A stretch of DNA of 64,000 nucleotides from Gilvimarinus chinensis DSM 19667 (GTDB lineage: Bacteria; Pseudomonadota; Gammaproteobacteria; Pseudomonadales; Cellvibrionaceae), in assembly GCF_000377745.1 (NCBI RefSeq), contig NZ_KB898706.1, positions 1,144,249-1,208,248 on the forward strand. Reading direction: 5' to 3'. Below are positions 1 through 9,555 of the stretch, piece after piece. The notes beneath the pieces were generated by a model. The model was not told the DNA's origin, made no database searches, and saw nothing but the letters and a program-made list of their open reading frames with translations. A program made the translations under genes and the position numbers. Position 1 is the stretch's first letter. Each line of letters opens with the position of its first letter.

Positions 1-1085
1 TAACTCCCGCGCTGGGAAATCACCCCCTCTAGCTCTAAATCCAACAACGCGGCGGAGAGTTCGCCCGCACTTTTACCGCTGCGTTCACAAAGTTGGTCCA
101 AATTTACCGGATCAAACCCCAGAAACGGCAACAGCCAATGCGTCTGTTCGACCTGCGACTCGTCTGTTTGCTGCAGCTGTTCACGCTTGAACGCTAAAAC
201 ACCACTCAACTCGGTAATAATATCTTCCGCGCATTCAACCAGCGTTGCACCGTTCTTTATCAGTGAATGACAACCCCGGCTTAACGGGTTATTGATGGAC
301 CCTGGCACGGCAAACACTTCTCGCTGATGCTCTAGTGCGTAGCGTGCAGTAATCAGCGAGCCACTTTTAACCGCCGCTTCGACCACCATGGTCCCAGCAC
401 TTAATCCACTGATCACTCGGTTACGCCTGGGAAAGTTAGCCGCCTCTGAGGCTGTGCCGGGAGCAAACTCAGTTACCAACGTGCCTCCCTGGGTAATAAT
501 CTCTTCAGCCAAGGTACGATTACGCGCCGGATAGATCCGATCGATACCAGTACCCATAACAGCGACGGTAACGCCGCCTGCCGACAAGGCACCCCTGTGG
601 GCGCAGGTATCTATGCCTAACGCTAAACCACTGGTAATTGCAAAACCACCTGCGGCGAGGAAGCGAGAGAATTCAAACGCTGTTTTGCTGCCACCTGCGG
701 TGGGGTTTCGGCTGCCCACGACCGCCAATTGGGGCAGCTCTAAGGCGTCAATATTTCCTCGACAATACAGCAGTGGCGGTGGCGCAGGAGTATCTGCCAA
801 TAGTGCCGGGTAATCTGCATCACCCAGTACCAGAACTTGAACTTCCGGATGCTGATCTAGCCAATGGGAAAGCTGTTCTGCGGCCTGCCAGGCTTCGGTA
901 TTACGCCGGTTGGCCAACGCGGATATTTGCTCACAAATATCCGCGCGAACAACTGTGCCTAAGCGCTCCGCGCTAGCATTCAAAGCGACATCAAATGATC
1001 CGAATTCGCGTTGGAGTTGTTTGAGTTTGGCCGGGCCTAGGCCGAAAACGCCAGAGAGAAGAAAAGCGGAAATGACGTTATGCAT
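1..1085 (-). CDS. dprA: DNA processing protein DprA/Smf (3' end outside window)
   Basis: DprA binds incoming single-stranded DNA and loads RecA during natural transformation. I translated the minus strand from the ATG at 1085, which has AGGG about 8 bases upstream; 361 codons are visible and the C-terminus lies beyond position 1. The Rossmann-like core shows GSRNPT, then SGLALGIDTCAHRGAL, then GTGIDRIYPARN, all in the order expected for the DprA/LOG family. The last visible residues belong to the C-terminal winged-helix region (LELEGVISQRGS), so only a few residues are missing. It follows the LysM gene by 45 bases on the same strand, the pairing seen in Pseudomonas next to def. The final bases TA could begin a Tyr codon or a stop. 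Confidence 0.93.
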   Translation of the reverse strand, partial: MHNVISAFLLSGVFGLGPAKLKQLQREFGSFDVALNASAERLGTVVRADICEQISALANRRNTEAWQAAEQLSHWLDQHPEVQVLVLGDADYPALLADTPAPPPLLYCRGNIDALELPQLAVVGSRNPTAGGSKTAFEFSRFLAAGGFAITSGLALGIDTCAHRGALSAGGVTVAVMGTGIDRIYPARNRTLAEEIITQGGTLVTEFAPGTASEAANFPRRNRVISGLSAGTMVVEAAVKSGSLITARYALEHQREVFAVPGSINNPLSRGCHSLIKNGATLVECAEDIITELSGVLAFKREQLQQTDESQVEQTHWLLPFLGFDPVNLDQLCERSGKSAGELSAALLDLELEGVISQRGS

Positions 1086-1130
1086 AGCAACATCCCTGTT
1101 AGCACTCGCCCATCCATGGGCGGGTAGATT

Positions 1131-2168
1131 TTATGGGTTACGCAGTAAATCCCCTACTGCCATAGGGCGTGTAGCTTCCATGACAATCGCAAAACTTAGC
1201 TTTTCAAATGTGCGAAACACCATGACGAGACCGGCGCGCTCATCCATCAACTGTAAGGTGTCTCCGGTCACCCGGTCCTGAATAGTTTCACCCTTAACGA
1301 AGGCTTCAAATACATTGCCCACCTGCACACCGTCGCGCTCACCTTGGTTAATGATCATCACGTCCATTTTGCCGATTTGAGTTACACCACCCTCTACCGC
1401 CAAAACTTCTGCCTCAATGGGGAAATCAGGCGCACTGGGGTAGAAAATAGAAACGATCGAACGCTCAACATTGGGCAATAAAATGTCACCAGCGCGCAGC
1501 TCTTCATCTGAGCGAGTCACATGGACACGGATAATTTCACCGTCGATTTTATCGATGCTGACACCACCAACACCGAGGGCATGAATCCCCAGGACCTCAT
1601 CGGTTTGCTCGTCAACAAACGTCTCTCCCTGGCGAAACACATCAAAATTGCCAATGCCATCGGGCACAGTGCCACGGGCGTAGGCCGTATCACCCTTACC
1701 GGTAATAAGGCGTTTTTCCGAGCCACCGACGATATACGGAACCCCTTCTACTTCATCGGGCATGACGATGCGCGAGCGCGACAGGTAAGAGGCGATTTTA
1801 TCCAGCGACACCGCAGGAATGGCCTCTTCGATTGGCAATACCCGTACGGTGGGTTCGAGCTTGGCATCACCAGAAGGAGAAAGCCTAACGGTGCGATCGA
1901 CCGTCAGATGAGGCTTGCCATCGATGTACACCAAGCGCACAACATCGCCAGGAAAGATCAAATGGGGATTTTCGATTTCCGGATTAGCGTGCCAGATTTC
2001 AGGCCACAACCAAGGCGAATCGAGAAACGTCTCCGAGATATCCCATAGAGTATCCCCCTTCTCTACGACATACTCATCGGGTGAATCAGACTTGAAAGGC
2101 GATGAATCGGCCCAAGAAAAGACACTGGCCGTGGTTAACGCCAGAACAGCAAAAAACATTTTTTTCAT
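1131..2168 (-). CDS. Secreted LysM-domain envelope protein
   Basis: This 345-residue protein has a signal peptide (MKKMFFAVLALTTASVFSWA, cleavage before DSS) and a single LysM domain at about residues 34-80 (YVVEKGDTLWDISE through FPGDVVRL). LysM domains bind peptidoglycan, so it should sit in the periplasm. The remaining roughly 260 residues are a conserved beta-rich region of unknown function typical of this family. It lies upstream of dprA and divergent from def, the same position as PA0020 in Pseudomonas. The identity of the LysM domain is clear. Its cellular job is not known from sequence. Confidence 0.9.
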   Translation of the reverse strand: MKKMFFAVLALTTASVFSWADSSPFKSDSPDEYVVEKGDTLWDISETFLDSPWLWPEIWHANPEIENPHLIFPGDVVRLVYIDGKPHLTVDRTVRLSPSGDAKLEPTVRVLPIEEAIPAVSLDKIASYLSRSRIVMPDEVEGVPYIVGGSEKRLITGKGDTAYARGTVPDGIGNFDVFRQGETFVDEQTDEVLGIHALGVGGVSIDKIDGEIIRVHVTRSDEELRAGDILLPNVERSIVSIFYPSAPDFPIEAEVLAVEGGVTQIGKMDVMIINQGERDGVQVGNVFEAFVKGETIQDRVTGDTLQLMDERAGLVMVFRTFEKLSFAIVMEATRPMAVGDLLRNP

Positions 2169-2212
2169 AGAAACCGATCCTGTTTTTGTTCGGCCCTGAG
2201 CGGTTTAGCCGT

Positions 2213-2218
2213 TATAAT
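2213..2218 (+). promoter_or_regulatory. Consensus -10 hexamer upstream of def
   Basis: A perfect TATAAT lies in the 169-base divergent gap between the LysM gene and def, about 120 bases before the def start. The -35 position is poor (no recognisable TTGACA 17 bases upstream), so the promoter call rests on the -10 element and the orientation of the def-fmt-rsmB genes. Confidence 0.35.
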
Positions 2219-2337
2219 AGCGTAACCGGCCGCACTGTGCGACCGGCCTGCTAGTAGTTGTGCTCGGGTTAAATCCTGTACGATCATCATGTTAGCAGCG
2301 CTTGTTACCTTTTTACTAGAAGTTTGTCACAAAGCCT

Positions 2338-2844
2338 ATGGCCCTACTTGAAATTCTCGAATTTCCCGACCCGCGCTTACGCACTATCGCCAAGCCGGTA
2401 GAGACGGTTGACGACAGTATTCGCGAACTGATCGATAACATGTTCGAAACCATGTACGCCGCTCCCGGCATCGGCTTAGCGGCTACTCAAGTGAATGTGC
2501 ATCGCCGAATCGTGGTGATGGACCTCTCCGAAGATCAGAGCGAGCCTCGCGTCTTTATCAACCCCGAGGTAACTGTCTTGGGTGACGACGAAGCCCCCTA
2601 CGATGAGGGCTGCCTGTCCGTACCCGGCTTTTACGAAAGCGTCGACCGGCCCACTCACATTCGTGTTGAGGCACTGGATCGAGACGGAAACCCCTTTACC
2701 CTGGAGCCTGACGGTTTGCTCGCCGTGTGTATTCAGCATGAGCTGGATCACTTGAATGGTAAGCTTTTTGTGGATTATCTATCGCAAATGAAACGCCAGC
2801 GAATCCGCAAAAAACTCGAAAAACTTCACCGCGCCCGGGCCTAA
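2338..2844 (+). CDS. def: Peptide deformylase
   Basis: Removes the formyl group from the N-terminal methionine of new proteins in the cytoplasm. The 168-residue length is normal. All three active-site motifs are present: GIGLAATQ at residues 44-51, EGCLS at 90-94 with the metal-binding Cys92, and HELDH at 134-138 with metal ligands His134 and His138 and catalytic Glu135. The start [15 protein letters not shown] matches the family N-terminus, although no strong ribosome binding site precedes it. It is the first gene of def-fmt-rsmB, 32 bases before fmt. Deformylase and formyltransferase act on the two ends of the same formyl-methionine cycle. Confidence 0.98.
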   Translation: MALLEILEFPDPRLRTIAKPVETVDDSIRELIDNMFETMYAAPGIGLAATQVNVHRRIVVMDLSEDQSEPRVFINPEVTVLGDDEAPYDEGCLSVPGFYESVDRPTHIRVEALDRDGNPFTLEPDGLLAVCIQHELDHLNGKLFVDYLSQMKRQRIRKKLEKLHRARA

Positions 2845-2876
2845 AGCCCCGGCGCCACCAGGCCCGGAACCAACCC

Positions 2877-3842
2877 ATGACCACGCCACTGCGAATTGTT
2901 TTCGCCGGTACACCCGATTTTGCTGCCCACCACCTGCAAGCGCTGCTCGACGGCCCACATCAGGTTATCGCCTGTTACACCCAGCCCGACCGACCTGCCG
3001 GACGCGGTAAAAAGCTTAAACCCAGCCCGGTAAAAATCCTTGCCGAAAACACCGGCATTAAGGTTTACCAACCCGTCTCATTAAAGGATGAGGCGGCTCA
3101 GGCGGAATTAGCCTCACTCAATGCAGATTTAATGGTCGTGGTGGCTTACGGGTTGCTACTACCCGAAGCGGTGTTAAACACCCCCAAGCTCGGCTGTATT
3201 AATGTTCACGCCTCGATACTACCGCGCTGGCGCGGTGCCGCCCCAATCCAACGGGCGATAGAAGCCGGTGACAGCGAGACAGGCGTAACCATTATGCAAA
3301 TGGACGTTGGGCTCGATACCGGCGATATGCTGGTAAAGGCTACCTGTTCCATTAAACCCTCAGACACTGGCGGCAGCTTGCACGATAAATTGATGCAAAT
3401 CGGGGGCCCGGCACTGGATCAGGCACTGACCCAGCTCGCAACCGGTACCGCGACGCCGGAAGCTCAAGATGGCTCACAATCCAATTACGCGCCCAAAATC
3501 AGCAAAGCCGAGGCGCTCATCGACTGGAATGACAGCGCCGAAAATATAGATCGAAAAATCCGTGCCTTTAACCCCTTCCCTATTGCTTTTACCCGCCATA
3601 GCAACAAGCCCGATGCCGCAATACGGTTGTGGAAATGTGAGCTGGAGCCCTCTGTCTCGGGCACACCCGGTACCATTATGACGCTAGACAATGGCCGCAT
3701 AACCGTAGCCTGCGGTAAAGGCGGTATCGCCATTACCCAACTGCAACTGCCGGGCAAAAAACCCATGGCAGTAGCTGACCTACTGCGCGGCAATAGCACC
3801 TTATTTAAAGCCGGGGACACGTTCATGGAGCCAGAGGCTTGA
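2877..3842 (+). CDS. fmt: Methionyl-tRNA formyltransferase
   Basis: Transfers a formyl group from 10-formyltetrahydrofolate to Met-tRNA(fMet) for translation initiation. At 321 residues it has the standard length. The N-terminal formyltransferase domain begins with IVFAGTPDFAAHHL and carries NVHASILPRWRGAAP, giving the catalytic Asn109 and His111, with Asp147 in MDVGLDTGD as the third catalytic residue. The C-terminal OB-like tRNA-binding domain follows from about residue 205. Its stop codon overlaps the rsmB start (TTGA), so the two are translationally coupled. Confidence 0.98.
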   Translation: MTTPLRIVFAGTPDFAAHHLQALLDGPHQVIACYTQPDRPAGRGKKLKPSPVKILAENTGIKVYQPVSLKDEAAQAELASLNADLMVVVAYGLLLPEAVLNTPKLGCINVHASILPRWRGAAPIQRAIEAGDSETGVTIMQMDVGLDTGDMLVKATCSIKPSDTGGSLHDKLMQIGGPALDQALTQLATGTATPEAQDGSQSNYAPKISKAEALIDWNDSAENIDRKIRAFNPFPIAFTRHSNKPDAAIRLWKCELEPSVSGTPGTIMTLDNGRITVACGKGGIAITQLQLPGKKPMAVADLLRGNSTLFKAGDTFMEPEA

Positions 3843-5137
3843 AGCCTCGCGTCGCTTGCGCCCGTATTTTGGCCGAACTGTTACGCCAGCGCGGCTCGCT
3901 GGCAAGCTCTCTGCCGCAATGGCAAGACAAAGTCGACGCAACCGACCGGCCATTGGTACGCGAGCTATGCTATGGCAGCATGCGTTTCTACCCACGCCTG
4001 AATGCGATAGCCGCACAGTTGCTGGAAAAACCGCTACGCGCCAAAGACAGTGATGTTCAGGCACTGATTTTACTCGGGCTGTATCAACTGGATTACACCC
4101 GTATTCCCGATCACGCCGCCATTGGAGAAACCGCCGGAGCCGCAAAAGCGCTAAAAAAGCCCTGGGCAACCGGATTGGTCAACGGCGTGCTAAGACGCTA
4201 CCAGCGAGAGCGTGACGACCTCACAGCAAAACTTAACACCAATCCCGAATTTACCAGCACCCACCCTCAGTGGTTACTACAGGCTTATCAAGCAGCCTGG
4301 GGAGACCATGCGGAACAAATAGTAAGTGCTAACAACGCCCACCCACCACTCACGGTGAGGCTTGATACACGACAAGAAGAGCGCGATGACTATTTACGTT
4401 TACTCGCTAAAGAAGGCATAGCGGCTGAGCCCACCACCTTCAGTCCCTGCGGCTTGACCTTGCCAGCTTGCGACCCAACGACTCTGCCCGGGTTTTCCAA
4501 GGGGGTGCTCAGTGTCCAAGACGAGGCCACCCAATTCGCCGCGCCGCTGCTCGATTTAGAGCCGGGCCAACACGTATTGGACGCCTGCGCGGCTCCCGGC
4601 GGCAAAACCGGGCATATTCTGCAAAGCCAACCTGGGCTTACCGAAGTGATCGCGCTGGATTTAGAAGCCCGTCGCCTTGAGCGAGTTAGCGAAAATCTGC
4701 AGCGTTTACAGGTTAACGCCAAAGTGGTGGCCGGAGATGCGGGGGAACCATCGCACTGGTGGGACGGCGTAATGTTTGATCGCATTTTACTGGATGCTCC
4801 CTGCTCCGCCACCGGAATCATTCGCCGCCAAAGTGACATAAAACTACTGCGCAGCGCCGCCGACATCGACAGACTGACCCAGCTGCAAAGTCGTTTACTG
4901 GATGCGCTGTGGCCGCTGTTAAAACCCGGTGGTATTTTGCTGTACGCCACATGCTCGGCGCTGCCAGCCGAAAACAGCCAACAGGCCAGCGCCTTTTTGC
5001 AGCGCACCGCAAACGCTCTGGAAATACCCATTGAAGCGCCCTGGGGCATTCCCCAACCTGTGGGCAGGCAATTGTTGCAGCAGCAAGGCGGCCACGACGG
5101 CTTTTACTACGCCAAGTTTAAAAAAGCAGAACAATAG
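3839..5137 (+). CDS. rsmB: 16S rRNA m5C967 methyltransferase RsmB
   Basis: SAM-dependent methylation of cytosine 967 of 16S rRNA. The 432-residue protein has an N-terminal NusB-like RNA-binding domain (about 1-130) and a C-terminal Rossmann methyltransferase domain. Visible motifs are the SAM loop DACAAPGGKTGH at 248-259, the PC motif DAPCSATG with Cys322, and the TC motif YATCS with Cys372; the two cysteines are the catalytic pair of RNA m5C methyltransferases. Its start is the TTG at 3839, which overlaps the fmt stop by four bases. An ATG start would lose the conserved KPRVACARIL segment, so TTG is preferred. Confidence 0.96.
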   Translation: MKPRVACARILAELLRQRGSLASSLPQWQDKVDATDRPLVRELCYGSMRFYPRLNAIAAQLLEKPLRAKDSDVQALILLGLYQLDYTRIPDHAAIGETAGAAKALKKPWATGLVNGVLRRYQRERDDLTAKLNTNPEFTSTHPQWLLQAYQAAWGDHAEQIVSANNAHPPLTVRLDTRQEERDDYLRLLAKEGIAAEPTTFSPCGLTLPACDPTTLPGFSKGVLSVQDEATQFAAPLLDLEPGQHVLDACAAPGGKTGHILQSQPGLTEVIALDLEARRLERVSENLQRLQVNAKVVAGDAGEPSHWWDGVMFDRILLDAPCSATGIIRRQSDIKLLRSAADIDRLTQLQSRLLDALWPLLKPGGILLYATCSALPAENSQQASAFLQRTANALEIPIEAPWGIPQPVGRQLLQQQGGHDGFYYAKFKKAEQ

Positions 5138-5197
5138 CCAAATGACCGCCAAAGGCGGTAAAGTTTGCCAACCGTTGAGGACCAACCTGGCAGTATT

Positions 5198-6583
5198 ATG
5201 AAAATTATTATTCTGGGGGCAGGACAAGTAGGCGCCAGTCTGGCCGAAAATCTCGCCGACGAATCCAACGATATCACCATGATTGACACCAACAACTCTC
5301 GTCTACGCGAATTGCGAGACCGGTTGGACATTGGCGTGGTGAACGGGGAGGGATCACACCCGGATGTTCTCGTACAGGCCGGTGTAGAAGACGCCGATAT
5401 GCTGGTGGCGGTCACCAACAACGACGAAATTAACATGGTCGCTTGTCAGGTGGCTCACAGTCTATTTCGCACCCCCACTAAAATTGCCCGGGTGCGCGCC
5501 ACCGCCTACCTCACCAACAATAAGCTGTTTGCCAACGAAGCTATTCCCATCGACGTGCTTATCAGCCCGGAGCAGCTGGTCTCGGACTATATTCACCGCC
5601 TGATCGAAACCCCCGGCGCCTTGCAGGTGCTGGATTTTGCCGAGGGCAAGGTACAGCTGGTTGCGGTAAAGGCCTATCACGGCGGGCCTCTGGTGGGGCA
5701 GGAGCTGCGCTTTTTACGTGAGCACATGCCTGCCGTAGAGACACGAGTTGCCGCCATCTACCGGCGGGGCCAAGCTATTATGCCCACCGGTGCCACCGTG
5801 ATTGAAGCGGACGACGAGGTCTTTTTCCTCGCCGGAAAAAACGACATTCGCGCGGTTATCAGCGAATTGCGCCGTATGGAAACCGCCTACAAACGCATCA
5901 TCATCGCCGGTGGCGGCAATATCGGCATGCGCCTGGCGCGCAAGCTTGAAGGTCGCTACAGCGTTAGGGTAATCGAGCACAACAAAGCGCGCGCTGCGCA
6001 CTTAGCTGAGCACTTAGAGCGCGCCATCGTTCTTCAGGGTAGCGCCTCTGACCAAGACTTGCTGGGCGAAGAGAACATCGAAGACACCGATGTGTTTCTC
6101 GCCCTCACCAATGACGACGAAGCCAACATCATGTCGTCCATGCTCGCCAAACGTTTGGGCGCGCGCAAAGTGATGGCACTGATTAACAATCCGGCTTATG
6201 TGGACTTGGTGCAAGGCGGGGATATCGACATCGCTATTTCTCCGCAAACCACCACCATCGGCAGTCTGCTGACCCACGTAAGGCGTGGCGATATGGTGAG
6301 TGTTTACTCGCTGCGCCGCGGCGCCGCCGAAGCCATTGAGCTGATTGCCCACGGCGACAAAAACTCATCCAAAGTGGTGGGTCGTGCGCTGGAAGATATC
6401 GACCTGCCCCAGGGCGCAAACATCGGTGCGATTGTGCGCGAAAAAGACTCGGGCAGCGAAGTAATTATTGCCCACGACGATGTCGTGGTGGAAAGCGGTG
6501 ACCACGTTATTGTGTTTTTGTTAAATAAGAAACACATTCGTGATATCGAAAAACTCTTCCAGGTCGGGTTTACCTTTTTCTGA
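5198..6583 (+). CDS. trkA: Trk potassium uptake regulatory subunit TrkA
   Basis: Cytoplasmic NAD(H)-binding subunit that gates the TrkH potassium channel. It contains two tandem RCK units: the first Rossmann motif is [13 protein letters not shown] at the N-terminus and the second is [15 protein letters not shown] at about residue 230. Each is followed by an RCK_C domain. The reading frame is open from a TTG at 5165, but the ATG at 5198 gives the family start [12 protein letters not shown] and a normal length of 461 residues. trkH follows after 39 bases, so both subunits are likely made from one transcript. Confidence 0.97.
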   Translation: MKIIILGAGQVGASLAENLADESNDITMIDTNNSRLRELRDRLDIGVVNGEGSHPDVLVQAGVEDADMLVAVTNNDEINMVACQVAHSLFRTPTKIARVRATAYLTNNKLFANEAIPIDVLISPEQLVSDYIHRLIETPGALQVLDFAEGKVQLVAVKAYHGGPLVGQELRFLREHMPAVETRVAAIYRRGQAIMPTGATVIEADDEVFFLAGKNDIRAVISELRRMETAYKRIIIAGGGNIGMRLARKLEGRYSVRVIEHNKARAAHLAEHLERAIVLQGSASDQDLLGEENIEDTDVFLALTNDDEANIMSSMLAKRLGARKVMALINNPAYVDLVQGGDIDIAISPQTTTIGSLLTHVRRGDMVSVYSLRRGAAEAIELIAHGDKNSSKVVGRALEDIDLPQGANIGAIVREKDSGSEVIIAHDDVVVESGDHVIVFLLNKKHIRDIEKLFQVGFTFF

Positions 6584-6622
6584 TGCAGTGGACATTGACA
6601 CCATGAAGCCCGCGGAGGCCAA

Positions 6623-8068
6623 ATGCATTTTGCGGTAATCGCCCGAGTCCTTGGCACATTGCTGATGATGTTCAGTCTGACGCTGCTGCTGCCTATCAGC
6701 GTCAGCCTCTGGTTCAACGACCACAATTACATGACGTTTTTGTGGGGTTTTGCATTAGCTTTTGGTTCGGGTTTGGCTATCTGGGCTCCGGTGTATCGCA
6801 GCCGAGCCGATTTACGCACTCGCGACGGCTTCTTGGTAACCGCTTTATTCTGGTTTGTACTGGGTACCTTCGGGGCACTACCGCTGTATTTTTCCAACGG
6901 TTTAGAGCTGTCCATAACCGACGCCATTTTTGAATCCATTTCTGGCCTGACGACAACCGGGGCGACGGTTATCACCGGGCTGGATACCCTGCCTCCTTCC
7001 ATTTTGTTTTATCGCCAACAACTGCAGTGGTTGGGTGGTATCGGTATTATTGTTATCGCGGTCGCCATTTTGCCCATGCTGGGTATTGGTGGTATGCAGC
7101 TGTACCGCGCGGAGGCACCAGGGCCGGTCAAAGATAATAAACTTACACCGCGAATTACCGAAACGGCGAAGGCACTGTTCACGACGTATTTAGTGTTTAC
7201 AGCGGCTTGTGCTTTTTCTTACAAGCTTGCCGGGATGAATTGGTTTGAAGCAATTTGCCATGCGTTTTCAACCATCGCCAATGGCGGCTTCTCTACCCAC
7301 GACGCCTCTATCCTGCACTACGAATCGCCCGCCATTATGATGGTGTGTACGGTATTTATGCTGATTGCCGCGGTTAACTTTGCACTGCACTTTCTCGTCT
7401 GGCGAGAAAAGTCCCTGCGGCATTACTTCCAAGACGCTGAACTCCGGTTTTATATCTCCTGTATCACGGTGGGAATTCTCATTACGGTGGCGTATCTGGC
7501 GGGGTCACAAACTTACTCGTTTAGCGACAGTTTTTATCTGGGCACGTTTAACTTTGTCTCCACCATGACGACCGCCGGGTTTGCGACGAACTTTTCAAGC
7601 TTTCCCAGCTTTTTACCCTATTTGCTGTTTTTGTTTGCGTTTGTCGGCGGTTGCGCAAGTTCTACTGGCGGGGGCATGAAGGCGATTCGCGTGTTATTAC
7701 TGTATAAGCAGGGCGTGCGTGAAATTCATCGGCTGATTCACCCCAACGCCGTTATCTCCGTCAAAGTCGGGAAATTAACTGTACCCGATCGAGTGGTGGA
7801 GTCTGTCTGGGGGTTCTTCGCTATGTATGTGGTCGCCTTTGCGGCCATGTTTTTAATGCTGATTGCCACAGGCCTGGACCTTCGTACCGCGTTTTCTGCC
7901 GTAGGTGCCTGTATTACCAACCTTGGCCCCGGGATGGGAGAAGTTGCCGCCCATTATGGCGATATTAATAGCCCAGCCAAATGGGTTTTATGTTTTGCCA
8001 TGCTGCTAGGCCGGTTAGAGGTCTTCACTTTACTCGTCCTTTTCAGCCCAGCTTTTTGGCGTCGCTAA
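6623..8068 (+). CDS. trkH: Trk potassium uptake transmembrane protein TrkH
   Basis: Inner-membrane potassium channel subunit that works with TrkA. The 481-residue protein is strongly hydrophobic and shows the four pore-loop repeats of the SKT superfamily: TTTGATVITG, TIANGGFSTHD, TMTTAGFATNF and ACITNLGPGMG. The selectivity-filter glycine is retained in each. The start ATG is preceded by GGAGG at a good distance. No clear terminator was found in the 179 bases after it. Confidence 0.96.
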   Translation: MHFAVIARVLGTLLMMFSLTLLLPISVSLWFNDHNYMTFLWGFALAFGSGLAIWAPVYRSRADLRTRDGFLVTALFWFVLGTFGALPLYFSNGLELSITDAIFESISGLTTTGATVITGLDTLPPSILFYRQQLQWLGGIGIIVIAVAILPMLGIGGMQLYRAEAPGPVKDNKLTPRITETAKALFTTYLVFTAACAFSYKLAGMNWFEAICHAFSTIANGGFSTHDASILHYESPAIMMVCTVFMLIAAVNFALHFLVWREKSLRHYFQDAELRFYISCITVGILITVAYLAGSQTYSFSDSFYLGTFNFVSTMTTAGFATNFSSFPSFLPYLLFLFAFVGGCASSTGGGMKAIRVLLLYKQGVREIHRLIHPNAVISVKVGKLTVPDRVVESVWGFFAMYVVAFAAMFLMLIATGLDLRTAFSAVGACITNLGPGMGEVAAHYGDINSPAKWVLCFAMLLGRLEVFTLLVLFSPAFWRR

Positions 8069-8247
8069 TTCCTTTAAGCCATATACAACCCTTCTTGGTA
8101 TAACCATCGTCACCTTATCAGCTCTTAATAGGCAATTATTTACGCCAGAAAATAGAGAATAAGATTATAACGTTCATACGTTTTTGTTATCTCTATGCTA
8201 GAGTTAACGGCCAATACCCTGGTTATTCGCTGTAACAGCACTGTTCA

Positions 8248-8946
8248 ATGGATACTGAAACTGCAATGGGTCGTGTGAAACTAAGCTCTTATATGTGCCG
8301 CTTTGCCGAAGTCGGTCTCTGGCTTGTGGGTATCAGCCTGCTGTGCCTTTGGGGCTCACAGATGTTACGCCAAGGCCCATTGGCAGAACGGCAAACAGAT
8401 TTATTTCTCGCCCGCGCTCAAGCCGCCACCGCCGATCCCAATACCCAACCCCAACCATCTCTTAACCACCCCGACACTATCGACACCAGCCTCTGGAGCG
8501 CCAAACGCATCGAACAGTTTGGCGCCATTGAACAAAGCAAAGACGATATTATCGCGGTGCTTAAAATCGACAGCCTGGGGCTGAGCGCACCGATTTTTAC
8601 CGAGCCGACCGACAACAATTTAAATCGCGGTCTGGGCTGGTTAGACAAAACCGCTCCTGTGACCGGCGGTGGTAATACCGCCATTGCCGGGCACCGAGAC
8701 AGTTTTTTTCGCGTTCTCAAAGACATTCAAATAGGTGACCGTATCGCCGTGACCACCCTCGAGGGTGAGAAAAGCTATACCGTAACTGAGCTGCAAATTG
8801 TCTTGCCTTCGAACGTTAGCGTGCTCGCCCCCACCGATCACAATCAGCTAACCCTGATCACTTGCTACCCTTTCTACCATGTTGGAAGTGCACCGGAGCG
8901 ATTTATCGTAACGGCCACAGAAAACTCACCTGCAACACTTCATTAA
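8248..8946 (+). CDS. Class D-like sortase (Gram-negative)
   Basis: Sortases are cysteine transpeptidases that cut an LPxT-type sorting signal and join the protein to an amine acceptor. This 232-residue protein has one N-terminal membrane anchor (about residues 21-40, VGLWLVGISLLCLWG), a linker, and a sortase domain. The catalytic set is complete: His149 in AIAGHRDSFF, Cys206 in TLITCYPF and Arg218 in APERF. The TLxTCYPF pattern is that of class D/E enzymes. A second gene 14 bases downstream encodes a protein with an LPSTAS tail, making a self-contained enzyme-substrate pair. An in-frame ATG at 8266 is an alternative start. Confidence 0.9.
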   Translation: MDTETAMGRVKLSSYMCRFAEVGLWLVGISLLCLWGSQMLRQGPLAERQTDLFLARAQAATADPNTQPQPSLNHPDTIDTSLWSAKRIEQFGAIEQSKDDIIAVLKIDSLGLSAPIFTEPTDNNLNRGLGWLDKTAPVTGGGNTAIAGHRDSFFRVLKDIQIGDRIAVTTLEGEKSYTVTELQIVLPSNVSVLAPTDHNQLTLITCYPFYHVGSAPERFIVTATENSPATLH

Positions 8947-8960
8947 AAAAGGAAATGACT

Positions 8961-9515
8961 ATGAAGATCTCTACCTGTATTAAGACCGCAAGTTTAGGAG
9001 TTGCACTCGTTGCCAGTTCAGCGGCAATGGCAAAGGAATGCTCGGAAATCGATTGGAAGCCTGGGGTACTCAACGAATACCCTGAGATTGCCGACGCCTG
9101 TATGGGTGTCGTGGAAATGAACGGTCGCGAATACGTAGAACTGGATGCCAAGTATATTCGCTCTGCGGGTGACCAAGTTCGTTTGCAGTTTAAACACCAA
9201 GACGGTAGCTACGGTGACACCTACCAAACCAAAAATTTACCACCTCACTTTAAGATCGATATCGACGGCCGTGAACACAGCATTCATACCTTAACCCGTG
9301 ACTCGACTCTAGAGCTGTTTATCCCCACTGACCGCTTCGCGATTGTTGCAAGCGTAGATGACATGCCCAAAGAACCTGAAGCGGTTGAAGAAGAAGTAGC
9401 CTACACCGCGCTACCTTCTACCGCCTCGAATGTTACCCTCTACGCTTTACTGGGTTCACTGGCCTGTTCACTGGCACTGGGCCTGACCATTTTGCGCCGC
9501 AAAATGCGCATCTAA
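8961..9515 (+). CDS. Probable sortase substrate with LPSTAS sorting signal
   Basis: A 184-residue exported protein with a signal peptide (MKISTCIKTASLGVALVASSAAMA) and a C-terminal tripartite sorting signal: LPSTAS at 151-156, a hydrophobic helix at about 157-178, and the basic tail RRKMRI. This matches the LPxTA[S/T] pattern proposed for class D-type sortases, and a sortase gene lies directly upstream. The mature region (about 25-135) has two cysteines and no family I recognise; an acidic linker (KEPEAVEEEV) precedes the motif. The ATG at 8961 is chosen because AAGGA sits 7 bases upstream; the ATG at 8955 is too close to it. A hairpin terminator follows. Confidence 0.85.
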   Translation: MKISTCIKTASLGVALVASSAAMAKECSEIDWKPGVLNEYPEIADACMGVVEMNGREYVELDAKYIRSAGDQVRLQFKHQDGSYGDTYQTKNLPPHFKIDIDGREHSIHTLTRDSTLELFIPTDRFAIVASVDDMPKEPEAVEEEVAYTALPSTASNVTLYALLGSLACSLALGLTILRRKMRI

Positions 9516-9524
9516 GTGGCCGTC

Positions 9525-9552
9525 GGCGGCCAGCCACTGGCCGCCGCCTTTT
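9525..9552 (+). terminator. Rho-independent terminator after the sortase operon
   Basis: GGCGGCCAG (9525-9533) and CTGGCCGCC (9537-9545) form a perfect 9-bp stem with loop CCA, followed by GCCTTTTG. It closes the sortase-substrate operon and separates it from the VOC gene, whose start lies just beyond. Confidence 0.75.
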
Positions 9553-9555
9553 GCA

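Noticed and set aside
1521-2048. 175-residue open frame on the plus strand opposite the LysM gene
   Set aside because: It lies fully inside a well-supported gene with a signal peptide and LysM domain; no ribosome binding site or known motif.
4390-5049. 219-residue minus-strand frame inside rsmB
   Set aside because: Low-complexity Ser/Arg-rich shadow of rsmB.
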